NCBI RefSeq assembly: GCF_902167145.1
Contig: NC_050098.1
Span: forward strand, 39,550,501 to 39,614,500
Origin: Zea mays
Lineage: Eukaryota; Streptophyta; Magnoliopsida; Poales; Poaceae
Reading direction: 5' to 3'
DNA: 64,000 nucleotides
Shown in pieces: positions 7,554 through 20,300 of this stretch. How positions within the stretch are numbered: the first letter of the stretch is position 1; the number at the start of each line of letters is the position of its first letter. Both the position numbers and the translations under genes were made by a program. The notes beneath the pieces are model-generated. The model worked only from the letters and a program-made list of their open reading frames with translations, did no database searches and had not been told where the DNA came from.

Positions 7554-10500
7554 GTGGCCACAACACCGGAAGGCGAACATGTTATGATGGGTACGTTCCT
7601 CGTGGCCAATCACCCTTCAATTATTCTCTTTGATTCTGGTGCTTCGCATACTTTCATAAGCAAGAAGTTTGTGGAGAAACATTGCATTCCATATACTGAA
7701 TCAAGGGAAGGGTTTACTATTCATTCGCCTGGGGGACAAATATTTACTAAAGAAGTGGCTTACCAAGTGCCCGTAACATTGGCTGAACGGGACTTTCCAA
7801 CAAATATGATTGTTCTAAAGGGCCAAGACATAGATGTAATTTTGGGCATGAATTGGTTAGCCCAACATAAAGCAATCCTCAACACTGATCTGAGAACCAT
7901 CAGGTTGAGTTATGGCCAAGAAGAGGTTCTCCTGTCCATCCCCGTAACCATTCCAACTAGACCAACTGGCAGAGTGTATGAGGCTATCATACCAGAGATC
8001 CAAGATATTCCGGTAGTATGTGAGTTCTCAGATGTCTTTCCAGAAGATTTGCCTGGATTGCCTCCAGAAAGAGACGTAGAATTTGTGATTGAGTTAAAGC
8101 CCGGTACGGCTCCTATTTCTAGAAGGTCGTACCGAATGCCTCCAAATGAACTGGCAGAACTCAAGACCAAATTGCAAGATCTACTTGAAAAAGGATTTAT
8201 CCAACCAAGTTCTTCACCTTGGGGTTGTCCAGCCATCTTCGTCAAGAAGAAGGACCAAACGCGCAGATGTGCATGGATTATAGACCCCTTAATGAGGTCA
8301 CTATAAAAAATAAGTACCCTCTTCCCCGGATTGACATTCTATTTGATCAACTCACCGGAGCTCGGGTATTCTCCAAGATTGACCTCAGGTCAGGTTATCA
8401 TCAGATCCGTATCCGACCCAAAGATATACCAAAGACCGCATTCACCATGCGGTATGTATTATTTGAATATCTGGTTATGTCTTTCGGACTGACAAATGCT
8501 CCTTCCCACTTCACATATCTGATGAACTCGGTATTCATGCCCGAGTTGGACAAATTTGTGGTGGTATTCATTGAAGATATCTTAATATACTCCAAGAATG
8601 AAGAGGAGCATGCTCAGCACTTGCGGATCGTATTGACGCGCTTAAGGGAACACCAATTGTATGCTAAGTTCAATAAGTGCGCATTCTGGCTGGAGGAGAT
8701 TCAATTTCTGGGACATGTATTATCTGCCAAGGGGATTGCAGTGGATCCCAGCAAAGTCAAGGATATTTTGGAGTGGAAACCCCCAACCACTGTGCATCAA
8801 GTCCGAAGTTTCCTTGGACTGGCTGGTTATTACCGCCGATTCATTCCAGATTTTTCTAAGCTTGTGAAACCAATCACAAGTTTATTAAAGAATGATATTA
8901 AATTCAATTGGTCTTTGAAATGTAATGAAGCTTTTGAGCAGCTATAAGTATTATTAACCACTGCTCCGGTATTGGCTCAACCGGATATTGAAAAGCCCTT
9001 TGATGTGTATTGTGACGCATCAAGCAGTGGTCTCGGCTATGTTCTAATGCAAGAAGGCCGAGTAATAGCTTATGCTTCAAGGCAGTTGCGCCGGCATGAG
9101 GAACATTATCCAACTCATGACCTGGAGTTAGTTGCGGTGGTTCATGCCCTAAAAATATGACGTCATTATCTGCTAGGAATGTCTGTCACATTTATACAGA
9201 TCATAAGAGTTTGAAGTACATCTTTACCCAGTTAGAGCTCAATATGAGACAAAGGAGATGGCTTGAGCTGATCAAGGATTATGAATTAGAGATTCACTAT
9301 CACCCAGGCAAAGCTAATGTAGTGGCAGATGCGTTAAGTCGTAAGGCTTTCTGTCATTGCCTTATCATGAAGACTTCTGACATTACTTTATGCCAAGAAA
9401 TGGAGAAGTTGAACCTAGGAATGATTCAGCATGGAACTTCAAATCATTTGAAGCTTGAGTCAGTCATCTTGCAAAGAATAATTGACGCACAAAGAAATGA
9501 TGAGGGAATGAAGCACATTCATGAGAAAATAGAAGCCGGTAAAGCCGACTGCTTCAGAAGAGACGATCAAGGTGTTGTATGGTTTAACAAACGCATAGTT
9601 TTGCCTAAAAATGATAAGATCCGCCAGCAAATTTTGGATGAAGCACATCTTAGTCGTTATTCTATTCATCCCGGAAGCACTAAGATGTATCATGATCTGA
9701 AACAACATTATTGGTGGACAAAGATGAAGATCAAAATCGCACGCTATGTGGCAAGATGTGACACTTGTAAATGCGTCAAGGCCATACACATAAAGGATGC
9801 TGGGCCATTGCATTCATTACCGATTCCAACATGGAAATGGGAGGATATTAGTATGGACTTTATTGTGGGATTGCCCAGGACCGCCAAAGGGTATGATTCT
9901 ATCTAGGTTATCGTTGATCGACTTACAAAGATTGCCCACTTCCTTCCAGTCAGGGTAAAGTATACAGTGGCCACGTATGCAGAATTATACATTTCCCGTA
10001 TTCTCAGTTTGCATGGTGTTCCGAAGACTATAGTGTCAGATCGTGGACCGCAATTCGTGTCCATATTTTGGGAAGAACTTCACAAGGCTTTGGATACTAA
10101 GTTGCTCCATAGTTCAGCCTATCATCCTCAAACCAGTGGGCAGACTGAGAGGGTAAATCAAATACTTGAAGATATGTTACGGGCTTGTGCTTTGAAATTC
10201 CCACAGAAATGGGATGATTGTTTACCATTAGCGGAGTTCTCATATAATAATAGCTATCAAGAAAGCATTAAGATGGCACCCTTCGAAGCCTTATATGGAC
10301 GACGATGTCGCACTCCGTTAAACTGGTCTGAACCTGGTGAAAGAAATTTCTTCAGGCCTGATATGGTAAAGGAGACAGAAGAGAAGGTTCAACGAATAAT
10401 TCATAATTTGAAGAAAGCTCAAGCTCGTTAGAAGAGTTACGCAGACACACACCGGATACCCTTGTACTTTCCAGTTGGAAATTATGTCTACCTGAAAGTT

Positions 10501-10905
10501 TCACCAATGAAGGGTATATCACGTTTTGGGGTAAAAGGGAAGCTTGCACCCCGGTATATTGGTCCTTTTCCTATCCTTGAAAGATATGGACCAGTGGCAT
10601 ACCGACTTCAGTTACCCGAAACCTTGTCTGCAGTACATAATGTGTTCCACGTGTCTCAATTGAAGAAGTGTCTTCGGGTTCCCGATCGAACCATTGAAGT
10701 AACGGATGTTGCCCTAGAACCAGACTTGACATATTCCGAGCATCCTGTTCGAGTCTTGGATCAAAAAGACAGAACTACCCGAAGAAAAACTCTCAAGTTT
10801 TACAAGATACAGTGGAACCAGCATTCAGAAGATGAGGCTACATGGGAAACTCAGGACTTTTTAGAAAAAAATTTCCTAGGCTTTTTAGCCTCATGTAATT
10901 TGTAA
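7554..10905 (+). pseudogene. pol of element B: protease, RT, RNase H, integrase, chromodomain; disabled
   Basis: Protease: [11 protein letters not shown] near 7630. RT: the frame shifts near 8255-8268, then [33 protein letters not shown] and [11 protein letters not shown] follow. The catalytic FIDD is altered to FIED (GAA at 8573-8575), which should abolish RT activity. Stops: TAA about 8945, TGA 9158-9160, TAG 9904-9906, TAG 10429-10431. A second frameshift lies near 9180. RNase [13 protein letters not shown] near 9004, then YTDHKSL. Integrase: HHCC region near 9660-9775, [15 protein letters not shown] and HPQTSGQTERVNQ. The C-terminal chromodomain (10735-10890: RVLDQKDRTTRRKT, IQWNQHSEDEATWE) is the mark of chromoviruses and is known in the family to guide integration to heterochromatin. 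The frame ends at 10905, 140 bp before the PPT. Confidence 0.9.
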
Positions 10906-11044
10906 AGTGTGAATACAATTGATGTAATGAAGGAATGAGCCCCAAACCACCCCTGCCTTGTACCAAAAATAAGGAAATAAAGACGTGCCGTGTTTCCTTT
11001 TCCATTACTTGCCCTAGGACTTTTAATCTCGGGACAAGATTCTT

Positions 11045-11058
11045 TTATGGGGGAAGGA
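11045..11058 (+). other. Polypurine tract of element B
   Basis: A purine-rich stretch containing GGGGGAAGGA lies directly before the 3' LTR. The preceding ~20 bp (gggacaagattctttta) nearly matches the same place in element I (62422-62440). Confidence 0.75.
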
Positions 11059-14000
11059 TGTAACTCCCCTGGTGTTACTATTACTAAAACATGAGCATAA
11101 CATCATAAGCATTGGCATTCCATATGTTTGTGACACCTAGAGTGCATTCACTAGGCAAAAATTTCAAACAAGTTGTATTGAAGTAACATGTTACTAGTGA
11201 AACCCTAGGGTATAGTATTTAAACCTAGATTGGGCATAATAGAGTAAACAAGACTTAAGAAGGGAAAACTTTAAAACTCAATTGAAATAGTCATAAAATG
11301 TCACTAGGAATGGACCTAAGTAACAGCCAAACCCTAGAAGTGTCAAAAACCCTAAAAGGAACCCTAGAAAGCCCTAAACTTAAACCCTCGGGGGCTAAGT
11401 GCAAAATTAGTGCACTTTTGGACTAAAGTGCAAAAACCATGAGATTAGGGCATCTTAACTCATGTGGTTCACAAGTATGGGGATTTACAAGTTAAACCCT
11501 AAGTTTTGGACTAATTTGCAAAATAGCCACACTAGTACTCAAATAGCTAAGTCTAAAAACAGCAAGAGAGGGCTGATTTTAGGGCTCTGTAGATCCAAAA
11601 ATATAGAGAATTTGCCTAGGGTCACCACATCAATTCTATAGAGCTATGCTAGGAGAACAACTTTGTTTAAGGGATTAAACATTGTTTTAATGAAAAATTT
11701 GGAGAAAAATGTGCCCAAAGTCGTGCTGTCAGACTACTTAAAGTCTGAAGTCAGCCTAACAGTGGGATTTCATGAACTTAGAGCTCAATTCTAAGCATGA
11801 TCCAGTAGGAATCTTACTAGTGATGCTATAACAAAGGTGAAGAGGGTTTATAGGTATACAACTTTGGTGCAGAAGGATGATGAAGTTGTCATGCAAAACT
11901 TGGAGAAAATCTGCCTTGAATAGGTTCTGTCAGGCACTCTGAAGATGATTCCCATGGTACAGTAACCTGATCGGGTCAGGTTCAGTGAACTTCGCTGCCG
12001 ACGACCGTCGCGCCGCGATTCACGTCGGTCACCGTGATTCGTGCGCTGTGACTTGTGGATAACAGTGAGCAGGTAAAGATCTTGGCGTCTGGATCAACTT
12101 GGGTCCGGTCACGGCTAAGCTCCCCGTACCACTTGCTCATCGATCGATCGGGATAAGACCTCACCGCCGTTGGCCGATTACCGCCGTGCGCGACGTGCTA
12201 AAGCGTTAGACCACGTCGCTGTGAATCGCGTCTCGCATGCACGGTGATCGTCGGGGTACTGCCACGGTGAAAGCCACTAACACGAGCACCAATGACCTCC
12301 CACCCCTCCGACCGTCGCGCGTCTCAAACCCAAATTCACTGGCCACCGCTTAGCGATCCTATAAATTGATGGCCGAGTCTGTTGCACCATGTTATCACGA
12401 AGCCAACGCACCCACACTTGACTCCAATCGTTCACAAGAGACCGCGAATTTCGTACTTCCCCCAATCCTGTTTCCGCCACCGCAGAGACATCCTCGTTGT
12501 GGCCAGCTTGCTCCAGGTTAGTTCAAGCTCTTTTGTCGTTTGTTCTAGCGTCCTTAAGTTCTCCTCAAGCTCCTCGACCCCTCTGGTTAAACTAGACTGC
12601 CATGGATCACCGGAAACACGTTGTTCCTTTGATTATCCGCGCTGTCACCGTGGCCAGAACAAATTGGGTAGCCGTTCGTGAAATTGAGTGAGGGGAAACG
12701 CTCATTAGATCTTGAATTCGGTCTCGGCTAAGATAGGGCACCAGTCTTTGAGTGTATTGGCTGGTTCACGAGCTCGTCGGAGCTCTGCGCGACACCACCC
12801 GCCGTCAGGGACTCGATTCGTGAAGGAATAGAACTTGAGGGACCTTTTTGCACGATGTCAGTGACTCCGATGAATAGTACTGCAAACCCGCCTGTAGTTT
12901 TTCGCAACGTCCGGGACCTATTTGCAAAGTCCACATGGGCGCGCGCGCGGGCGCATCCCCATTTCCTGTTCGGACTGGGCCGATTGGGTCAGATCCGGCC
13001 CAATACTGTTGAAGGATTTTCTTTTTCTTTTTCCGAGAAGCTTTAGAAATCTATAAAGAATTGTAGAAAAATCCTAAAAATACAAGACTAATTTTGCTAG
13101 ATTCCTAATTTCCTATAGTATTTAATAAAAAAAGTTTCTTGATTTTTAGTCTAAATAGGAAATTGTAGAGTATTTAAAATAGCCAAAAACCTTGTTTCTG
13201 GATTTTTAGAAAATAAATAATAAATCCAAAATTCACTAAATTTTTAGGATAATCTCTAAATAATATTTAGAAGCCTTGGGTAGAGTTTGGTATGATTTGG
13301 ACCATGTTTGATACTTAGAACTCAAAACCCTAGCCCCTGCCGTGTGAACTCCACTATTGACTCCGGAAACCCTAGGTTCTCGGAGAACCGTGAAGGAAAG
13401 TTGTACTCAAGACTTTAGATAACAAACTTCTATTATTTTTGCATCTGCATGAGCACTACATGAGCATTCATTACTGTACTTGGCTATATTTAGAAAACGA
13501 AGAGGAAGTAGAAGTCGAAGAGACAAGGACTTCATTACCACCACCACCTGAGGAACATCAAGCAGGCAGCTGTTTCTATTTTGATATCTGTGGGACCGAG
13601 CCTGATTCACTAGTAACACAAGGCAAGCCCCGGTGCATTTGCCACCTCCTTGTTCCTTTTTAAATCTTTCTCACTTGCTTGATGCATTAGGTGATAGGAG
13701 TTGAGTGCTAAAACAATTCCTGCATTTCCTTCCTTGAATTTGATTACCTTCCTTTGAATCCCTGTTTTACAAAAGGTTTTTCCTATGCTTAGTCTTGCTC
13801 TAGCAAAACAAAATGTTTTGTTTTTACAAAAGATGATGTCGCAAAGTGGGAGGGATGTTTTCAAAAATAAAACTTGATGGTGGATCCATCATGGCCATGA
13901 TGGGTTCAACATCAGAAAAGATGTACCTCTGCCAGGTACCAAACTTTGGGTTTGAAATGATTAAGCTGAGACCGGGTGGGTGACTTGCACGAGAAGAGAG

Positions 14001-15092
14001 TCTCGGTGTAGTGTCTCCGTCTGAGTCGATTAAGGACCGTCTCGATGTAGGCTTGCTGACCGAGGACCCTTTAACTGGTCACATGCCTCGTCGTGGGTAA
14101 GCTTTGCCTCGGGCAGACTAATATCAGAATAAGATAACACACAATGGGCGTGGAGAGATGGCGAGAGTAGCGTGTACCCTCCGTGGCAAGAGGCTGGACG
14201 GTGGTGTATCTGTGCTCTCGGTTGGCATGAACCTGATATGGTCTTAAGAACCCCAGTGGCGAGTTGACATATGCAAGGGTTAAGTGCTACATATGTCGTG
14301 TGATTGGAGATCCTCAGCTGAGTATAATCGATTCAGATCGCCGTAACTTCGCGGATATGAAGACTTGGTCACTGCCCTATACGTAGAAATGTAGTAAAGA
14401 TGAAGGGTTGTTAAGAAATCAGCTAGTGCAGGTCCAGTGAATGAACTAGGGTAGAAAGAACTCTAGATGCAGGTAATCTTACTTAACCTGACAATTAAAA
14501 TTGGATTTTTAAGGATCCACTACTAGTAAGCATTTCTGCAAACAGAGTCATTGATTATTGATAAGCCTTACCTTGACTCCCTTAAAGCCAGCATATCCTT
14601 GAGAGTCTTTTACTTTGTCGGGTAAGTCTTGCGAAAGTACACTTCGTACTCCGGGCTTTGTCCCATGTTTTTTAGGTGAGGAACCAACCAACTTTTGTTG
14701 CTTCTGTTCAAAGGTGGTACCCAAAGATGAGAACCAAGACTAGAGCTGCGGGAGGGAAGGCCCTCCGTTAAAAACTTTTTACTACTTATTCGGGAGGAGT
14801 TTTTGCCTCCCCTGGTTTGTAATAATAATACTCTGCACTCGTACATAATGTTCTGGTCTGTAAATATTTAACTCTGCCTTACTTTTAATAAAGTAAGTTA
14901 TTGTAACTGCTTCCGCACTTCCGCATCTCCGATGAATTGTAATATCTGTGTGACAGGTAAAACGCTCTTGGGAAGGTAAGGAATTCAGATACCGAACTTG
15001 TCAAGTGATCAGGTGCACCTACAGGGTTGTCTGAGGTACGTTGGACAAGGACAACTGTAGGTGGGCCTAATGACTTGGGAGGTTCTGTCACA
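11059..15092 (+). repeat. 3' LTR of element B, complete, 4,034 bp
   Basis: It starts TGTAACTCCCC at 11059, directly after the PPT, and ends CTGTCACA at 15092. It contains a TATA motif at 12360 and no credible ORF. The short frames inside (for example 12382-12681) start just after the promoter but resemble nothing known. The last 363 bp match the 5' LTR remnant. The first 5 bp after it (gcagg, 15093-15097) would be the target duplication; the other copy is outside the window. Confidence 0.9.
12360..12366 (+). promoter_or_regulatory. TATA-like box in element B 3' LTR
   Basis: TATAAAT lies about 1.3 kb into the LTR, followed by a pyrimidine-rich leader. It is a plausible start of the R region, but this is motif evidence only. 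Confidence 0.5.
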
Positions 15093-15728
15093 GCAGGGCC
15101 GCAGGGGGCACGCAGCCGTCGGGGGGGGGGGGGGATGGGAGAGAAAGGGGCGCACAGGGAAGAAGTAAGGGGAGGGGGAAGGGAAGAGAGAGAGGGAGAG
15201 GGAGAGGGGAGCTCACCTCGGGGTCCAAATCCGGCGATCACCGTCTCCAAAACCTAGGGCACCACGGGGGGAGAGAGAGAGGTGGGAGAGAGAGGGAGGT
15301 TGCTGCGCGGGAGAATTGAATGAGGGGAAGAGACCAGGGGAGGGGGGCGAGCATAGGGAGGGGCAGGGCGCCAGGGGCGCACGGGCCGAGCTGGGCCGCG
15401 CCGGGTCAGGCTGGGCTGGGCCGCATCGCGGGTCAAAACTCCGTGGCACGCACAACCATAGATCGGAATTCAATTCGCGAAGCAAAATCCGAAACGAGAC
15501 TCAGCAACACACGCGACTAAACACGACATCAGACAAAAGAAATATGATTCGGCATGATGCAACACTCATGTCAACTTAGGTTTTGTTTACACATGATATG
15601 GACACCAGTCGCTATACTGCTTTGAAATAGGGAAGAAGGAGCGAAACGGGAAGAGAAAAGAGAGTAACACCTGAATTTGGTGAGAAAAAAAGAAGAAAAA
15701 ATTCTACCCGCAAATCCAGGGCGTTACA
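15093..15728 (-). repeat. Element C: 5' piece of a minus-strand LTR
   Basis: Read on the minus strand from 15728, the sequence begins TGTAACGCCCTGG, the style of Gypsy LTR starts such as element B's. It includes a GC-rich, purine-tract-rich block (15110-15440; GA-rich runs and a 14-bp G run). It is cut at 15093 by the insertion of element B, so the rest of this LTR lies left of the window. The 5 bp beyond its start (gttgt, 15729-15733) would be a target duplication. It could be a solo LTR or part of a full element; this cannot be decided here. Confidence 0.65.
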
Positions 15729-15734
15729 GTTGTT

Positions 15735-16215
15735 TAGACTCTAGAATGACTAAAAAACCAACAATATCTGATAAACAAAGGGAGAATGATTGAAAACAAA
15801 AAATGACCTAATGTTTCCCTGAAAAATGACTTAATGTTTCCATGAAAAACAGGAATGACTGACTTAAAAACAAAAAAAAGTCTTAGAAAACATGAAAAAA
15901 TGTCTGAAAACTAAAATGACTTAATGTCTAGACTCAGGAATGACTTAATATTACCTGGAATTCTAATATAACTTAATATTTATGTTACCTAGACTTCGGA
16001 ATGACTTAAAGTTACCTAGAATGACTTAAATGTTGTCTGGACACTAGAATGACTTAATATTTTCTGGAATGACTGAACCAAATACATAAGAATGTATGAG
16101 AAAACCCACAAAAAATGCCCGAATATAATAAATAACTTAGAGTTTTCTGAAAAATGACTTAACATTTACTAGAATGACTTAGTGTTGATTGGAATGACTT
16201 AATGTGACTAGAAAA
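15735..16215. repeat. Degenerate AT-rich minisatellite-like field
   Basis: The word gaatgacttaatgtt and close variants recur at least a dozen times with irregular 20-45-bp spacing, often followed by t(t)(a/c)ctgga or ctag. No open frame is conserved. It looks like an old, decayed tandem array. Its parent is unknown. Confidence 0.6.
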
Positions 16216-16422
16216 TGAGCCGCGCAGGGGTGGAGGCGGGCGGCCGATGTCGGGCGTGGGCAGAGCCACGCGCGGTCGGCACACGCCAGGATGGTTCACC
16301 CTAGGTGATGAATAGAGTATATATATTGTGGGTACACAGGTTTGCGGGCACGGGTACAACATTTTCATACCCACGAGAAAAAACCCGTCGGGTCGTACCT
16401 AGTTAGGGAAGGGGGGGGGGAA
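16216..16422. other. Unexplained junction segment
   Basis: A GC-rich stretch (16216-16300) is followed by a tatatata run, then a part with repeated gggtac/gtaccc-like words (16329-16395) and a 10-bp G run (16411-16420) that abuts RT coding sequence. The gggtac-rich style is seen in some small grass DNA transposons, but no terminal repeats or target duplications could be delimited. The G run probably marks the breakpoint with element D. Confidence 0.35.
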
Positions 16423-16659
16423 CAGAGGATGTGTGTAGACTATACTGGTTTGAATAAAGCATGTTCGAAAATTCCCTACCCTCTACCTAGAATTGATCAG
16501 ATTGTAGACTCCACCGTGGGATGCGAAACCCTTTCTTTCCTCGATGCGTACTTAGGCTACCACCAGATCCGGATGAAAGAGTCCGACTAGCTCGCGACTT
16601 CTTTCATCACCCCACAAGGCATGTACTATTACACAACCATGCCCTTCAGGTTGCGTAAC
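16423..16659 (+). pseudogene. Element D pol, RT N-terminal fragment
   Basis: The frame encodes RMCVDYTGLNKAC, YPLPRIDQIVDST, SFLDAYLGYHQIRMKESD, then TAG (16588-16590, in place of a Gln codon), then LATSFITPQGMYYYTTMPF. These are RT fingers/palm motifs before the catalytic YVDD, which lies at 26121 on the other side of element E. The last five bases, gtaac, are the target duplication of element E. Confidence 0.85.
16655..16659 (+). repeat. Target-site duplication of element E, left copy (gtaac)
   Basis: GTAAC directly precedes the LTR start TGTTGGGG at 16660. The same five bases follow the 3' LTR at 26046-26050. Confidence 0.95.
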
Positions 16660-17260
16660 TGTTGGGGCCATGCTTCGTCGCTGAAGGTCCTGCAGGAACA
16701 AACAGTGCCGAAGCTACCACTCATGAAGCTTCGGTACTATAACGTATATGAAGACGAAGGTTCGAACCGACTTAAAGATGAAATGACTTCTTAGTCCATA
16801 AGGGTCTGAGTCATAATTGTAATATTTTAAGGGGCATGGTTGTAATTTCTCACAGGCTGCGTCCTGTGCCTATAAATAGATGAACAGTACTCCTTTACTG
16901 TTCACACAATCCTGTAATCATCGACGCATTACACTGGAATCATTGCTCTTTGCCAAGGCAAAGGTATAAACGTACCTAAATATTATGTTTTAATATTTAG
17001 GTTTGTATAATAAAATATATGTATAATAATATTTATCTTTGGTATAAATTTCTTTAATGTTTCATGTTTTGTTATTGTTTACATTGTTTTATAGAGTTGA
17101 TCACGAAGGTAAGACCTTTGTGATATTTTGCTTATGGTCTTCGTCCGAAGTTCATTATATCCTAAGGGAGATAATACTTCAGCGGACGAAGGGCATTAAC
17201 ATTTAACATTTTATGTTGCCTTGTTCTTAATTCATAGCATTTAAGAACAAGTCCCCAACA
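16660..17260 (+). repeat. 5' LTR of element E (601 bp)
   Basis: It starts TGTTGGGGCCATGC and ends AGTCCCCAACA. TATAAATA is at 16871. A short hairpin near the end is made of TTGTTCTTAA and TTAAGAACAA (17220-17250). Confidence 0.95.
16871..16878 (+). promoter_or_regulatory. TATA box of element E 5' LTR
   Basis: TATAAATA, followed by GATGAACAGT. The same arrangement occurs in the LTRs of element F (minus strand near 28490), showing that the two families share promoter sequence. Confidence 0.75.
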
Positions 17261-17261
17261 T

Positions 17262-17273
17262 TGGTGCCCACCT
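17262..17273 (+). other. Primer-binding site of element E
   Basis: TGGTGCCCACCT lies one base after the LTR. Element F has the identical 12 bases at the same spacing on the minus strand (51492-51481). Confidence 0.85.
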
Positions 17274-17302
17274 CCGGTGAACTCACTTCACTTTCTGAGC
17301 TG

Positions 17303-20300
17303 ATGGCTTCGTTCAAAGCTGGACTTGCTTCGGCTCCGAAGCTCGTACTCCCGATAATAGGCAGTTCATGCTCAGAGCCGGCTAACAAGAAGCAGAAGAA
17401 GGAGGCACAGAGAAGGGTACATCATGTAGGGGTGCAAGGACCCTTCATCAAGTCAAGATGGTCTCACATCCCGATTACCTTCTCCCAAGAGGATCTTTAG
17501 CTCAAGAATTACCCTCACAATGACGCTATGGTTATCTCTTGTGTTCTCAAAGGATTTCTGGTCCATAATGTTTTGGTTGACACAGGCAGTGTAGCGTATA
17601 TTATATTTGCTAAGGCCTTCAGACAGATGCAAGAGCCAGAAGACAAGATTCATGATGCTACGCACCCTCTTTGTGGCTTCGGAGGAAGACAAATTGTAGC
17701 GCTTGGCAAGATTACCATGCCAGTAACCTTCGGATTTGTCAACAATACAAGGACTGAGCAAGTTGTGTTTGACATTGTCGACATGGAGTATCCCTACAAT
17801 GCAATCATTGGTCACGGAACACTCAATGCATTTGAAGCAATTCTTCATCCAACATATCTTTGTATGAAAATACCTTCGGATCAAGGACCTATTGCTATTC
17901 ATGGAAGTCAGGAAGCTGCCAGAAAGGCTGAGGGGAATTGGACAGATTCAAAGGCAATCCACAACATAGATGAAGCCAAAGCTTATGAACAGTACAAGTA
18001 CAGAAGGGAGAAGGCTGCTTCGGCCGATCAGCCGAAACCTATGCTTTTATGTGAAGATATCGCAGAGCAGAAGGTGCTGCTGGGATCCCAATTATCTGAG
18101 GGACAGGAGAAAAACTTAATAAGGTTTCTGTTCAACAACAAAGATGTCTTTGCATGGTCAGCTAACGATCTCTGTGGTGTTAACAGGGATGTTATTGAAC
18201 ACTCGCTCAATGTTGATCCATCCTTTAGACCCAGAAAGCAGAGGCTTCGGAAGATGTCTGACGACAAAGCCGAAGGTGCTCTAAATGAAGTAAAAAGACT
18301 TCTCAGCGCCGGAGTCATCAGAGAAGTGAAGTATCCAGAATGGCTAGCCAACACTGTTATGGTAAAAAAGGCCAATGGCAAATGGAGGATGTGTATTGAT
18401 TTTACTGATCTCAACAAGGCTTGTCCGAAGGATGAATTTCCATTGCCAAGGATAGATTCCCTAGTTCACGCAACAGCTTCGTCAGAGCTTATGAGTCTGC
18501 TAGATTGTTATTCAGGCTACCATCAAATTTGGATGAAGAAAGAGGATGAGCCAAAAACCAGCTTCATAACCTCTAGTGGAACATATTGTTATCTTCGGAT
18601 GCCTGAGGGGCTCAAGAACGCTGGAGGAAGCTTCAACAGAATGACAACGAAGGTTCTCCATTCTCAAATAGGCATAAATGTGCTAACCTATGTTGATGAT
18701 ATTATAGTAAAAAGCACCAAGAAAGAAAATCACATTGCTGATCTGCAGGAGACATTCGCTAATTTCAGACAGGCTGGTCTGAAGCTGAATCCAGAGAAGT
18801 GTGTCTTCGGAGTAAAGAAAGGGAAATTCCTTGGTTGTCTGGTCTCAACAAAGGGAATCGAAGCTAATCCAAATAAGATAGAAGCTATTCTTCGGATGGA
18901 GCCACCAAGCACAAAGAAGGGGGCTCAGCGACTGACAGGAAGACTGGCATCTCTCAATCGATTCATATCTAGATCAGCAGAGAGAAATTTACCATTCTTC
19001 GAAGTGTTGAAGTCAGCCGAAGTCTTTCAATGGGGATCAGCTCAGCAGAGAGCCTTCGAAGAGCTGAAGCAATATTTGATAGACCTAACGACGTTAACTC
19101 CACCAATGCCAGGGGCTCCTCTGTTGCTGTACGTAGCAGCTTCGCATTCAGCAGTGAGTGCGGCACTTGTTCAAGAAAAACTTGAGGGACAAACCAAAAA
19201 GCAAGCCCCAATATACTTCGTCTCCGAAGTCCTTAGTCTATCAAAGAAGAATTATACAGAATTGGAGAAGGTCTTATATGCTGTCTTAATGGCATCCAGG
19301 AAGCTTCGACATTATTTTCAAGCATGTCATATAATTGTTCCTTCGTCACAACCTTTGAAGGATGTCATGAGGAACAGAGAAGCTACTGGAAGAATTGGAA
19401 AGTAGGCTGCGGAGCTCAATGAGTTCAGCATTGATTATGTGCACAGATCCTCAATACAATCCCAGGCGTTAGCAGACTTCATTGCCGATTGTACGCCAGG
19501 GGCTCAAGGAGAAGAAACAGCTAAAGATACTGAAGTATGGACGGTATTTTGTGACGGTTCTTGGGGAACTTTCGGGGCAGGAGCAGCTGCTGTGTTGGTT
19601 ACACCCTCTAAAGTTAAAACTTGCTACGCAACAAGACTTGATTTTAGTTACACAAATAATATTGCTGAGTACGAAGCTTTGCTTTTGGGTCTTCGGAAGT
19701 TAAAGGCAATGGGGATTAGAAGGGCGGTTCTTAAAACCGATTCCCAGGTTATTTCTATTCATATTGACAAAAGTTGTAAAGCAAGAGACCTAAAGCTTGA
19801 GAAATATTTAGACACGGTCCTAAGGATTGAAGCTTCCTTTGAAGGGTTTTCTGTCAAAAATATCCCTCGAGGAGAAAATGAACATGATGATTTGCTAGCC
19901 AAGTCAGCAGCACAGGGGCTGCCCTTACCTTCGGAAGTATTTTTTTGAAACAATAAAAGCACCTTCGGTTGAACTTCTTGAAAGAGCAGTCCTCAATATT
20001 TCTCCTGTTCATAGTGAAGATTGGAGAACTGAGATCATTTCTTTCCTTCAGGGTAATTTCCTTTCAGATGACGAAGCTTATAACAAGAGAATAGAGGCAA
20101 GAGCTCGACCATATGTTATAATAGAAGGGGAGCTGTACAAGCATGGAGTCTGTTCTCCACTACTCAAATGTTTATCCAGAGCCGAAGGTATAGAATTGAT
20201 GAAGGAAATACACGCAGCCTGTGTGGATCTCACATTGGATCTAGGCCTTTGCTGGGGAAAGTTTTTCGTCAAGGATTTTATTGGCCAAAGGCAGCTTCGG

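Larger units (their letters stand above)
5098..15092 (+). mobile_element. Element B: Tekay/Del-type chromovirus (Gypsy) with very long LTRs
   Basis: Order on the plus strand: last 364 bp of the 5' LTR, PBS, an upstream ORF, gag, PR-RT-RH-IN with a C-terminal chromodomain, PPT, complete 4,034-bp 3' LTR. The start of the 5' LTR is displaced to the left of the window by the insertion of element A. The overlapping parts of the two LTRs differ by about 9 substitutions and 1 indel in 364 bp (manual count), so the insertion is fairly young (around a million years at commonly used grass rates). The chromodomain, the TGGTATCGGAGC primer site and the long LTR fit the Tekay/Del clade. Many stops and frameshifts make it non-autonomous. 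Confidence 0.88.

Noticed and set aside
12382..12681. 99-aa frame just after a TATA motif in element B's LTR
   Set aside because: No similarity to anything I know and no counterpart to test. It lies in an LTR leader, so it is treated as non-coding.
15127..15140. Run of 14 G as a possible sequence-quality or quadruplex signal
   Set aside because: Could be slippage in sequencing or a real purine tract in an LTR; nothing further supports a function.
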